64,000 nucleotides of DNA from Pristionchus mayeri (lineage: Eukaryota; Nematoda; Chromadorea; Rhabditida; Neodiplogasteridae), in contig BTRK01000001.1 in the NCBI GenBank assembly GCA_036245805.1, forward strand, positions 4,836,001 through 4,900,000. Direction: 5' to 3'. Positions 24,544 to 36,383 of this stretch are shown here, piece after piece (positions within the stretch are counted from its first letter, which is position 1; the number at the start of each line of letters is the position of its first letter). The position numbers were made by a program, and so were the translations under genes. The notes under the pieces are model-generated. The model saw only the letters and a program-made list of their open reading frames with translations, ran no database searches and had not been told where the DNA came from.

Positions 24544-27500
24544 CTGGAAGAAGATGGGATTATGGTAGCACCTCATCATTCGGACTAGCTCAAGGGATAT
24601 TAAAAATCGCCATATTGTAATGTTTTTTTTGCGATAATACATCTGATACTATCGCTCGCAAACACACAACAATTCACAAGTCAAAGTCCATTCAGAAATC
24701 AGAACAACATTGGTCTATAAACACTCCCATGATAACCATAATACTTTAACCTTACCCTACCGTACCCCTCCCTCACTCCTACCGTATCCCTTCCCTTCCT
24801 CCTCCCTACCGTACCCGTTGGTCTTGCTCTTATTGATCGCTTCCTCGTCCGTCAATTGAATGGAGAGAGCGACGAGACGACGACAGAGAATAACGAGGGC
24901 GATCCAGAAATCGTCTGAAACGAGGAAAAACATAATTATGGTATCACTTTAATCTGTTAATGTTTATATTGATAAAATTTTTATATTGATAAGACGCTGG
25001 ATCGAAAACACAAAATATTTGAAGTTGTTTTTTGTTGCAGCAGGCGAACCCAACACTAGCTCAGCTGCTACCATCCCATGATATAAGGAAAACACATCGC
25101 AAAGGTGCCGGGTGGGATTATCAAACAAAAATTAGACGTTTTCAATATAGAACTTTAAATGCCGTTGGAAATAAGCACGCAATATCAGTCGATATAATAT
25201 CACATCGTCATAACTACTTTTTAAAACACTAGTCAGCGAGGTAATTTTTAACATAATCCCCCTCCTTCTCAAAGCTTGTCCATCCACCTTATCCTCACCA
25301 CTTGTCTAAAACCTATGAAAGTGTCACTCGAATACAGTATTCTCCCATTCAACTACAGTATCCTCGCCCTACTCACAGTACTCCCACGTACAGTATCCCT
25401 CTCCTCACCACTGGTCTGATGTACTGCGAGTAGCTTCGTCTCCACTGTTTCTTCAGACGTCGACATCGTCGAGGAAACGGAATCCAGAGACTCCGTCGAG
25501 GAGTACCTGCGCGTAGATCATGATTATACTTTGAAGATCAATGTTCCAGCTACACTACGTCGGATGAGAATTATGACGTAATTCTGCATTCATATATCAA
25601 AGGCGGCATGACGTCACAATTCTAATCCGACGTAGTGCCGTTCCAGCTCACCGATATATCTCGTATTCACTCTTTGTACATGCGTGTTTCAACAAAAGCT
25701 CAAGTATAACGGGTTTCCGTAATAACCAATATTTTCGGGGTGGCCTCATCAAACTAACTTATTATTGCCGGTTCTCTTGCATCCATTGGTGATCTTCACT
25801 GGGTATGCACCCGTGATTCGATGCTGGACAGTGGGTGTTCCAACTTGATCGAGGGGCCTGAGCAGAGATCAAAGATCAAACTACAATCTAGTGCGTTCAT
25901 AGCTTGACCAGAGCAGTCCATAAGTAAACACAGATCAAAGATCAACTCACGCGTTGCTGTCCTTCACTCGTTTGTAATCCTGGATGATCTCACAGCTGCC
26001 AACGGAGCTTCTGAATATTAGCAATATTATCATGCTGCATTTAAAATATTACAATTCCATTCTAAAACACTTATCTTAAACGATAAACAACAACAACAAT
26101 AATAATAGTATTAACCTCGAGTCCATCTCTGCGCAATCTGCCAGATGTCGGTCCTCCTCCACGTACAGAAGGTGAGACTGAAAGGAATTTACTGTAAAAA
26201 CACTCTGGACAACAATTTTGAGTTGCAAGGAACTTTCGTGCAACAGGAAGGCGGGATAAAGCAATGCCAACATTGGAATGCAATGCTGAAGAGACCGATC
26301 AGATAATAAAAAAATAAAACTCTCACCTTGGCAACGAGTGCTTCCAGTGGGTGCTCGCAGCTACCATTCTTCTTCTGCCAATCTGCAATTATTGATTCAT
26401 TAACTTTAAAAAAATGAATATATCCCTTCCAAACGACTTGTTAAATCCACAACAGTTTTAGTAGTTATCGAATGAAGATAATCTCACCAGCAAAGTACTG
26501 CAGTGCCCTTTCCGCGATGCTCTCTCCACCCGTCGATCGCATCTCGTCTAGAGTCACGATGATACGCGTCTGAATTGTATTTTTTATACATAAAGTCATC
26601 CACAGTGGAATTGGTTTTAAAGCGAAGTCGTCGATCTTGACAGGATCGTGAAACTTCAAAATCGATGTTAAAAATGCGCAAAAAAATAGTTTACACGTTT
26701 TTCCCTCACCTTAACACATGGGAGATGGGAGAACTCAACACTGTCGTTCACTATCGCCTCCGCGTTCTCCATGATGAACTTGTCCACCTGAAACAGAATT
26801 ATGTAAATGCAAGCCTGCGAATTTTCGAAATCCATACTATACCACGATAATTATCCGAACAAAATCAGATAAAAAATCAGTTCCCGATTTCTCTCGTCCC
26901 TCACCATCTCCATGAGCAGTGTGTCTCCGTTGAAGTTGGCCTGTTTTCTGATGCCGATGCAGTTTGTGACGCACAGATTGTCAGCGAGGTAGTTCGCGCA
27001 TGCCTGTAGTTAATTATTTCCGACCATTCCTAAGAAAAATCAAAACTTTGGACATCGTCCCGAACTAAAGAGTGGGCGAAACGAGAACATGCTAGGACAA
27101 ATTTGGAAGTATTTTTTAATCCTTTGCTCATTTAACATTGGTCACATTCTTTCCCAATTGAAACTAAAAGCAACATATTCGTACCTTGACAACAGGAATC
27201 ATTCGCAGCGAGTAGGCTGTCTTGTACAGCTCTGCCACTTTCTTGCTGCTGATTTCCAGGCTGAAAAATAAATAAAAAGTTTACACCTTGGACCATTTAT
27301 TTTATCCTACTACTCAAATCGCTACTACTAACTATACCATTACTATGCAATTAACTCCCCTGCTTGCAACAGTAACTCACGTGGAAGTGTATGCGAAGTT
27401 GACGAGTGCCTCAAAGCATTCATAGTCCGTCTGCTCGAATTCGAAGAAAGCCATCGGATTACGGGTTGATTTGCCCGCCAGAACCTGTAACGATAGAGTA

Positions 27501-30500
27501 TTAAAAGATTCCAGATGTATGTATGTATTTAAATCATTGAGTGTACCTAAAACTAAAAACATAGCTAAATGTTCAATCAAAAGCCAAATCGAAAAATGTA
27601 AAATACCACGCAGTTTCAAGATTTACCCATCTATTAAGCATCGAGCTTTCCACTACTTGCTGGTACTTCTAGGACTTCAAGTAGAACAAAAATATGTTTA
27701 AAAAACCCACCGTAGGCGTCTGCTTCTGTCCCTCCTCATCAGCTGAACCGGGCGGAGTAGAGGCTGCAAGGTGATCTTTGATCTCAGATCAAAACACATA
27801 GGATTCTCATACCAAGCCCAATGTAAATCGATAATGGCCCACTCTGACCCCTAATATAAAGATCAAAGATCTTCCTATCCAACTCACTCTGACTCCTGGT
27901 GACTCCTCCAGCCTTCTCTGCTCCTCCCTCTCCCTTCGTCGTATTCTCCACTGTTTCATCGAGGAACATGTCAAAGAGAGCGGGAGAAACTGCTGCCAGA
28001 ACGACCTGGACAGGTTCAGTTCGAAATCAAACTCTATAAAAATTAACTCATTTTGCTCCACAAGAATCAACCTTGTGTTTGGAAAATGATACGAATTTTT
28101 TAATTACTTTTTTCGTGCAAGTTGGTGAAGCACTGTTGGCAAATAAATCTACCGTGACTTACCAACCCACTGAAACTCAACTATTCCCGTATGAATTTCA
28201 GAAATTGTAAAAATTAATAGTCCTCGTAGCCTTCTTTCAACACAACGGTATGGCCAGAACACACTATGTTCCCATCTCAGGCTACCGTATCCCATCCCGA
28301 TACAGTAACCTCTTCTCTTCTCACCTTGTGCGCGAATATCTCCCTCTCCTTCACGAACAACACCACATCGCACAACTCGCGATTGCGACGGAACGTCGCC
28401 AGCTTCTCAAGCACATCGATCTACAATTCGATCAATCAATATATACCGTAATCATTATTAATCAATATTCAAAATGTACCGTACCCTGAGACTCGGGTCC
28501 CGCAGCGCCAGCACATACTCGTCTTTCTCGTCCTGAGAATGGATTCATCAGGCCTCTCGCCTCATGGCCCATTCGTGTTTCACGATCACAGGGGCAATTC
28601 GGAATATTCACCAGTTCATCGGCTCCCCACTTGTCCGTGTCGTCATCGCGCACCGAGACAGCGCACCGAGACCGCTTCGGAACGAGGGTGAGCACCTGCA
28701 ATTTGAAAGTTACACACATGCACAAAACTGCAATTTGAGATTTACACTAGTGCACAACATGATTTAGTTTTCATTCATCTCATCCGGAAATGCTTACACA
28801 TGCTTGTCCAATTGGATACAATTTCCGTCTCAATTAGGATCACTGTTTCAGGTACTCTTCTAAACGCTCATTGATGGTAGTATGGTACCACCAGGACATA
28901 TTCCAATGGTCGCAGCACGCACTACGGTAAACACAGCGGCTGCACCGGCAATGCACTCGGTCACTCGGTGCTGGGCAATATGTTTACCACCACCGCCCTT
29001 CGACCCCTTGCAATCGCTTGGCACTCTCTGGCCATAGATCACCTTATGTTCGTGTTCGATACACCTTTTAGATACAGTATATTTAAAATACTTGTATCCT
29101 AAACTTCTGCATATTATTAATGGCAACTTTACGTTTCCGCCATATCAATTTAATGAAACAGCAAATTGCGCGGAGGAAAACCTCTCCTCCGCATGACACA
29201 GTAAATTACCCGCTTCCTCTCGGCAAAATTTCACACGATCTCAAGCCACTTAAACGGGTAACCATGGAAAGAGTCACGTCAGTTCGACGATAACTGACAT
29301 CACAGCACACCCGCTTCCACCATATCAAAATTAAAATATGGCACGTGATCAGTAGCATTCCTCGCCCTTTCTCCCTTTACTTCAATGTGAAACAGTGCAG
29401 GCACGGGGATAGATACATTGCCAGTTCTCCGACAACTGGCAACATATCAGGCTCACTTGAACAACATTTACAAGAATTTATAGAAATATTTGCTAACAAA
29501 CGGCGCGTGATCAGGAGCATCCCCCCGTTCCTCCTCTTTAGTTCCCTGTGAAACAGTGAAAGTACGGGGGAGATAAATTGAAGGAAGGGAAGGGGAGAAA
29601 AGAGAGTGACGTATCGAGGCCGCAACGGCGCATTGCCATGGCACGCACTTTGGGTGCAGCTAGGGACCGGTCTATAGATCATCTTTACGATACAAATTCC
29701 ACTTCATTTCTCCATTAGCATTGGAAACCTGACAACATCGCCTCTAAAAGATGCCCTATTCTATACGAATATCGCTCCTGACTCAGCTAACTTTCGAAAA
29801 ACTGAAAATATTGCCGCGAAGCCCTATTCTAATTCCATGGAATCCCGATGAATGCGCGTCTCCCATCCTTCATAAGTCTTCTCTCCCTTCGTGCGTACTC
29901 TCTCCTACACTCTCTTTCAATGAGTGCATCCCCCCGGCGAGAAGAAAATATATAGCGTGAATGAGAAATCGCAATCCTCTGCGCATAGTAGACGATTGCA
30001 CGCAAACTAGCGCTATTATTATTGCGTGGTAGACTACTCAGCATCATTCTGAACAATATCCAAGCAGGCGGATCTATCCACTAATCATAATCCTTCGCAA
30101 CCAGAACGCACCTGTCGATTAAAAACTTTTGCTGAGCTATTTTACAAGCATATGACATTGCAGATATAATTTATTATTCCTACCTCATTCCCATTCGATA
30201 CTGAAACAACCTGATGACTCACCTAGTAACGCCACCCCGAAACCAGAATGCACCATCCAAAAAAATTCCCAGAAATCAGAAAAACGACAACTCCGCACCT
30301 TTCCATTCATCTTCTGCTCCATCCTGTGGAACATGAAGAACATGGGCTCGTCGCGGTGGTGCGGCTACCGTACCCCAATGGGGTCGGGTGCTGCTCGGAC
30401 AGCCGTCGTTCGGTAGACTACTCTCCGGCTCTCCGTACACACCACTACTTGCAGGATTCGAGTTGCGTGGGCTGATAAACTAGCAACTTCTGCGGATCTG

Positions 30501-33500
30501 GCGACGACTAGTTGAGGGATATTCTCTGGCTTCTTCCTTCCCCCGCTCCCTCCTCCTAGCCTCTTCTCTTTCCTCTTCCCTCTTCTGCCTCCTTCCATCT
30601 CCCCTTCCACTCATTTTCTCGCTCCGCCCGTCGTCCCGGTAACGGCAGTAAGTCTTTAGCGCAAGGCAGGCCCGCCGATTCCAAGGAATCCATCCTCCCT
30701 CTTGCCTCCCTCATTCCCTTCCGGGGGGAATCAAGAAATATTAGTGTGCGGCAAAAGAATCCAAGAAATCAGAAGGAAAACGACTCTCTGGTCACTCAAA
30801 GCAGCAAACTGAAGATCAGATTCCATGTTTTCTCTTCTTTTCTGGGAAACACTGGCAAGAAAATAGATCAGAACCGTGTTCTTTGGATGTGACTGTCCGA
30901 GATTTCCGACATCCCACAGATGTTCGTCGTAGCGTCTGTCGAAGACAAGGACTCAGGGATATCATCTTCGTTCGATCCCCCAAAATTGTACAGGTTTTGT
31001 ATGCAAAACGGTCAGCATTCACTTCATGGACTCAGACGTCAATCTGTCCCTCTACTTTCAGGATGCGCGCGATACTGATAACGAGTGAGGAATTCCCCTC
31101 CTGATACTTAGGCCCTTCTTCACATGCACTTTTATCTGATGCCTCACAAGTGTAGTCTCAGGCCAGGTTCTCGTCTCTCTCTCTCTCTCTCCCTCTAGGC
31201 GAGAGAGTATGCAAAAACGAGAGAGTGCTCAGAGATGCACACAAAAGCTGCGCGCTTTTCCCTCTTCGGAAAGCCGTTCTTATCTCGTTCGAATGGAGCG
31301 ATAAAACCATCGCAGAAAACAGCCCAGCTGTCCGCGATAGAACGAGAGCTAGAGATCGAGGGTCACCACCACTTCTCCCCCCTTCATACCGATGACCTCA
31401 TCAGTGATAGTCGGGACCACTCTCGCCCATCCGCATGCTATCTCGCTCCTTTTTCCACCTCGACTGCTCGGCGCTCCCTGTGCTATGGACGATCAGAGAA
31501 ACCCTTATCACGTAGGCTTAGCACGTGAATTTGACTGGCCTCTCACGTCGGCGCACGCACAAACTCCAGAATTTTGTTCTGCAAATTTGCAAGTCTAGCG
31601 CGCTGATGTTTCATGCAACCTATAAGAAGCGGGCAGGGCCAATTCGTGCGATAATTTACACGATGAAAGCCATTTTCAAAAAAAGCAATGCTAAAGTAGT
31701 TTGCTGTTTCACGCAACCTATAGGCTACGTGGATAGCGGATGCGTGCGATTTTACGAGGATATATAGTATAATAATTCGTGACCTTTTTTCTGCTCCAGT
31801 ACATACCAACCGTAAATTTGACAAGTCGACAATATTTATCACTCGCCGTTGCTCTCGATTCTTCCTTCGACTTCCCCCTACTTTCTCACATTAGAGTCAC
31901 ATTCGGAGAGAGGAGGAGATGAGAGGTTCTCACAGCGGAGAGAACGGAGACAGAAAGAGACGGCGACGAGTGTACGTCGCAAATTGAGAGAGCCCAGAGG
32001 GGCTCTTGACAGTTCTCTCTCCCTCTGAGAGAGAGATGGAGGAAAAGGAAGGAGTGCCCCGTGAACATTGCAAATTGAGGAGAGAGTGAGAGGAGCGCGC
32101 AGTCGTCAACTTCCGTGTGTGCGTGAGCAATGCAATTTCGCTCCACACTGGGAACAATCGACAGGAAATTGGGAAAAACACCGCTGCATCCTTGTTTCAT
32201 CTTCTCCTAATATGATAGGCGTGCACGACAAAAGATCTATGGCTGACCCCAGCAATATCCGTACCAACTTGATTCTCGACCTTCCATCCATAAAGGAACC
32301 CCACCCCATTCGCCGGATGCAGTAGTGTCGATGATCTCCGTCCGGCTCTGGGAAATAAGAGAGGGGAAAGAACGGAGAACGGGAAGAGGTCAACGATCTC
32401 TAGCATGCTTCTCTATCCAGTGGTAACATCGTTCTTTGTAATCGATATCCTACCTATCCCGGTCCCTCGTCGCTTGACCTACCGTCACTTTGCGAACCCT
32501 CACGTACTCTATTCAGTCAACTCTCGGTATCTGTTTGTGATTGCTTCCTCCTCCCCTCTCCCAGACAGAGTCGCCATCGCTTCTCATCAACATTGTCGAT
32601 GGCGAAACTAGTCAAGCGTCTGATTCTCTCCAAATCGCGTGCACTCTCGCCGACTCTCTCAAATTCACACGCTCTCTCGTCTGACTCATTCCGACATCCG
32701 GAGATCATATCAGAAAAGCGGGGAATCATTCCCCGAAATGAGTCCGCGACATGGTGACCAATCAACGTGATTCAGCTGATCGAAATGATCGAGACGGAGA
32801 GAAATACTCTCTCAATTGCGCACGCTCTCTCGTCGCTCTGTTGCAACGTCTGGTCAAAACAGCCCGTACCACGTAGCACACCTGATTAGGGCGAGCGAGA
32901 GATCACACCGAATCGAAGATCAGTGGAGCGCAGAGGTCAAAGGCGCGTTGTGCGACAAAACAACAGAGGAAAACGAACTTCCGTTTTTTCTCTGCACTTG
33001 CATTTCCTCCAAATCGTTTGATTACAGTTGGCAGAGAACCCAACATGCGTTAATTTGATATGGTGATACGAGCGAAAGACCAGTGCAGTATTCTTAGACG
33101 GCCAATTCAGGCTACAATCATCACTTATCGCAAGATACGTGCTCACTCCCACTTGCCGAATGCACCCATTGACGCAATCTCGCTAGAATCACCGCTCTGG
33201 CCGCCTCTGATCCCATCCATTCTCTCCCTCACGTCACCCCTTCCCTCCTACCCTCCGCGCCATCTGTTGGACTGAACTATGATATCCCTCGTCCTCCTTC
33301 GACCTCTCCACCTCGGGTTTCACCACTCTATCAATACACACACGTGCACGTTTCACAATGCACTCTCACGTGCGCGCGCAACCCTGTAGATTGGTGTGCC
33401 AGCGACACCATGTAACCAGGAGAGGAAAGGGCGCTACAATATCGTCGTCGGGACATAAATACTCCAAATTATCAATCACCGGATTCACTATCAATGCAGA

Positions 33501-34847
33501 TCATTCATTCTGCGCGCACGCACAACTAGGGTGATTAAGGTGCCGGATAAATCACCTATCACTGCAAACCGTTTTCTACAGTACCCTGATACCGATTGAA
33601 TTGACATACTCTCAAAATTCAAACACCGCTCACGTGCGCCCGCACAACCCCGGGTGATTGAGGTGTCGGCTAAACCAAGTAACCAGTAGAGAGCGATACG
33701 CGCCAATATTTGAGCCCCCAAACGAGAAAGAATTACTGAAAATTAATGCAATGCGTTTTCACGTGCATCACCGGTGATTGAGGTCTCGGCTATACTATAC
33801 AACCAGGAGGAAAGCCGTGTGCCAATGACACGCCGAGTCAGCGCGCAAAACAATACACAACTTTATCAGTTACCGTGATGCGTCCACTAAATACCAGAGT
33901 AGCTAATGCGTTCTGAATCGCTACTACAACTTCGCAAAAATAACCAGCCGATCTGAGTTTCACCCATCCTTTAGTTTTACAAGAATCCAAAAAAGCCGCT
34001 GACGTTCTGCTCTGTGTGGCAAATAATTTAGGCACAAATAAAAACAGGTATGCGCCAACGTCGGTTTCCCTCGTGGCCTCAACTTCGAAAACATAAACCA
34101 GACGATCCGCGCTTCACCCCTCTTTCGTTATCACTAGATTACAAAAAAGCTAATAGAGACGAGACCTGCGATCGAATTTTCAATACCAATATTGTATAAC
34201 GCTCACACCGGCTAACTTCGATTTCGCAATGTAACCAGCCGATCCTAGTTTCACCCACTCTCCATATCCACACAAATGTACTCACATCGGTTCCCCTCCT
34301 ACAGCTGGCCTTGTCCTCCTTGAGGCGTAGTTTGGGCACGAGCTTCTCGCCGCCTCTTCTGCCCTCGTCGGGAGCCGTGAACGACGCGCCACTCAGGCTC
34401 ACCTCCAATTAGGTTAATTAATTAATTATCTTAATTTCGAAAGGGTTACTCGGCTACTCTAGTCATGACTTCATCGAACTGCGCGTTATCTTAGTGTGGC
34501 TAGTGAGACAAGAAAGAAAACAAGAAAATCTCCGATGAGCCTCCATGCCTTCCTCTTATTGGCCGCACGATGATAACGCGTAGTTTAATTAATCAGATAT
34601 TAATTAGTTTAATTAATTAAGTACTAATGGATCAGCTATACGCGCGCATTGCTATTCCTGATGTGCAAGCAAAATTCGTTCACTACTCGACTAAACACTA
34701 AACGAAGCCACTTGTCAGCTCCGTGCTGCAGCCATGCGGGAAATGCAAAGTCATTCGTGAGAGTTGATACTGGAAGGTTTCCGGCTCCTAAAAATATCCA
34801 AATAATCTCACCTCGACGCCGGATGCCATTTCCTCCATAGATCCCAT
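20634..34847 (-). CDS. BTB-BACK-Kelch protein, IVNS1ABP (NS1-BP) type, 31 exons
   Basis: Thirty-one exons on the minus strand join without a phase break to 857 residues; exon blocks are listed in the next five entries. Order: acidic N-terminal extension (1-117), BTB (about 118-266), BACK (268-395), Ser/Thr-rich linker (396-545), six Kelch repeats (about 548-825), acidic tail. BACK and Kelch sequences align best with vertebrate IVNS1ABP, for example CVTNCIGIRKQANFNGDTLL and the RPLATMNEAR segment before the propeller. Family members act as Cullin-3 substrate adaptors and/or bind actin and RNA-processing factors; which applies here is unknown. The start at 34847 is provisional: the first two exons also read open in another frame, and a cleanly bounded exon at 36577-36626 may belong upstream. 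Many introns contain TACGGTA motifs. Confidence 0.88.
24815..26010 (-). other. BTB-Kelch gene, exons 16-19 (linker)
   Basis: Exons 25951-26010, 25759-25857, 25409-25506 (Ser/Thr-rich: STESLDSVSSTMSTSEETVE) and 24815-24914 (FWIALVILCRRLVALSIQL). The last corresponds to the hydrophobic strand pair preceding the propeller in IVNS1ABP. The Ser/Thr-rich part is a likely phosphorylation region. A MITE sits in the intron at 25552-25639. Confidence 0.8.
25552..25639. mobile_element. 88-bp MITE with perfect 9-bp target duplication
   Basis: Ends read ACACTACGTCGGAT and, reversed, GGCACTACGTCGGATT. The 9-mer GTTCCAGCT occurs exactly at 25543-25551 and 25640-25648. It lies in the linker intron of the BTB-Kelch gene. 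The termini match the MITE at 8279-8426. Confidence 0.75.
26116..26787 (-). other. BTB-Kelch gene, exons 12-15 (BACK domain)
   Basis: Exons 26710-26787 (VDKFIMENAEAIVNDSVEF), 26488-26569 (TRIIVTLDEMRSTGGESIAE), 26327-26382 (WQKKNGSCEHPLEALVAK) and 26116-26177 (SHLLYVEEDRHLADCAEMDS). The helical BACK region matches the IVNS1ABP pattern (FLKLPRLKLEVML, then an SLEELMEEVQTLYY-like helix). Confidence 0.88.
26905..28420 (-). other. BTB-Kelch gene, exons 6-11 (BTB domain and start of BACK)
   Basis: Exons 28325-28420 (VLEKLATFRRNRELCDVVLF), 27888-28005 (VVLAAVSPALFDMFLDETVE), 27711-27763, 27381-27484 (MAFFEFEQTDYECFEALVNF), 27185-27260 (KKVAELYKTAYSLRM) and 26905-27003 (ACANYLADNLCVTNC). This is a full BTB/POZ fold for dimerisation and Cullin-3 or partner binding. 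Exons 7-8 add about 40 Gly/Glu/Thr-rich residues between helix A2 and the following strand, absent from vertebrate homologues. The same insertion is kept in the degraded copy at 53.5 kb. Confidence 0.88.
28700..34285. other. Long 5' introns of the BTB-Kelch gene, repeat-rich
   Basis: Apart from the exon at 30299-30364 I find no supported exon. Diverged direct repeats are visible: 29340-29420 recurs at 29510-29580 (CGTGATCAG.AGCAT, then GTGAAACAGTG), and 31600-31660 recurs near 31705-31760 (GCAACCTATA, then CGTGCGAT). Pyrimidine-rich blocks and GAGAGAG hairpins are frequent. Confidence 0.45.
33350..33860. repeat. Degenerate tandem array, about 4 units of 120-140 bp
   Basis: Units share CACGTGCGC..GCACAAC, GGTGATTGAGGTGTCGG and AACCAG.AGAG. 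Unit landmarks lie near 33370, 33511, 33640 and 33765. Copies are diverged in length and sequence. A weaker echo (AACCAGCCGATC) continues to about 34240. Confidence 0.55.
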
Positions 34848-35291
34848 TCTTCGGCTGCTTGCTCCTTTAAGATGTCGTCCTTTTGGCCTTGTCACGAGCG
34901 AGGATCGGATATGTCTTGTCGACTACAATTAGCAACATAAATATTAATACTGAAATGGGGCACACAACAGCGAATTAGGCGGTAATCTCTCGAATACCAG
35001 AACAGGAAATAAGTGCCCTAGTGATTGCCATGTGATTCCATGTTGTTATGGTCATCTAAAGAGGGGGGCGTGGAAACAGATCGAGACCAAACCGTCAGCG
35101 AGGACAGTCTGATTGCACAGTGCTTGCCAGGCCAGACAACGGCGCGACGAGTGGCAACTGATATGATCTCGAGAAGGAGAACGAGTAACGCCCCGGACTC
35201 TCTCCATTCCCCACACTCTCTCGCTGATTAGCAAGAGAGCGAGAGAGTACTGAGAATGGAGAGAGCACTGCTCGAGCAAAAACACAATCTG

Positions 35292-36383
35292 ATAAAACAC
35301 ACTATCTGCGATAATCGGAATAGACTTGGCAATGGCCGAAAATTCGAATTCCTGCTAACTTCACCAGTAGGTCGGCCTCCACGAGGGAAACCGACGAGCA
35401 TCGGCAGAATGTCGATCCGCATCCGCGCGGGCGGGGCGCGGAATTTGAAAAATTAACTACGGTAGCTTCGAAATTTTAAAAGCGACTCCTGTGACTGCGG
35501 CGGTAGGGGCGCTGCATCCCTTGACAAATTCTAAGACTTTTTTACTCCGCAGAGTTTTTCGATCAGATTCCATCTAACGCCTGAAATCGATAATTCCATT
35601 TTTAGTTCGTACATGAAAGCAGTTCCCCAGAAATTTTTCAAGAACTCCCCTAAATATTATTGGTGATCTAGCTTCTGCTTGACTCGATACATTTTCCCGT
35701 AGAACAGCGCGATTCAACAAGACGCGTAAGTTGGTCAACATGAATTTTGAATGAATTATGGTGTAATTTTTAGGTTACGGTATGCGAGTGCGAAGCTAGG
35801 GCGACATTTCCCAACAGGTGTTAAATGGTCTGAAAATCAATTTGAAGCTATCCTACACCAATTGGGAAAAGTCGTCCAACTTTGTGCACTCACCTACAGT
35901 AACCCAAAATTACACCATAATTCATTTTGACCAACTTACGCGCCTAGTTGAATCGCGCTGTTCTACGGGAGTAGGTGTCGATTCAAGCAGAAGCTAGATC
36001 ACCAATAATATTTAGGGGAGTTCTTGAAAAATTTCTGGGGAACTGCTTTCATGTACGAAACAAAAGTGGAATTATCGATTTCCGGCCTTAGATGGAATCT
36101 GATCGAAAAACTCTCCGAAGTAAAAAAGTCTTAGAATTTGTCAAGGGATGCAGCGCCCCTACCGCCGCAGTCATAGGAGTCGCTTTTAAAATTTCGAAGC
36201 TACCGTAGTTAATTTTTCAAATTCCGCGCCCCGCCCGCGCGGATGCGGATCGACATTCTGCCGATGCTCGTCGGTTTCCCTCGTGGAGGCCGACCTACTG
36301 GTGAAGTTAGCAGGAATTATAATTATCGGCCAGTGCCAAGTCGCTGCAGAAATATGTTGATTCTCTCAGATAGTCTGTTATAA
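35292..36383. mobile_element. Palindromic foldback element (family member 2)
   Basis: The left half starts near ACACTATCTGCG and CTTGGCAATGGCCGAAAATT; the right half is its reverse complement and ends with the complement near 36383. The pairing includes GGTCGGCCTCCACGAGGGAA, CTACGGTAGCTTCGAAATTT and AATATTATTGGTGATCTAGC. The centre is near 35835. The arms are nearly identical over about 500 bp, suggesting recent origin. No coding capacity. Confidence 0.8.

Larger units (their letters stand above)
28485..34847 (-). other. BTB-Kelch gene, exons 1-5 (N-terminal extension)
   Basis: Exons 34812-34847 (starts MGSMEEMASGVE), 34286-34402, 30299-30364 (contains DEPMFFMFHRMEQKMNGK), 28612-28695 (contains VRDDDTDKWGADEL) and 28485-28532 (DEKDEYVLALRDPSLR). 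All are phase 0. The exon 2 acceptor (TTGGAG) is weak; an alternative 12 bases further in keeps the frame only with another reading of exon 1. The 3.9-kb intron 2 (30365-34285) has no other supported exon. This extension of about 117 residues is longer than in vertebrate IVNS1ABP. Confidence 0.6.

Noticed and set aside
24439..24642. Kelch-like frame LLVYGGSS
   Set aside because: It stops at once; the phase-consistent frame of the same exon matches the segment before the propeller.
33350..33860. CRISPR-like array
   Set aside because: Units are long, diverged and unevenly spaced; eukaryotic tandem repeat.
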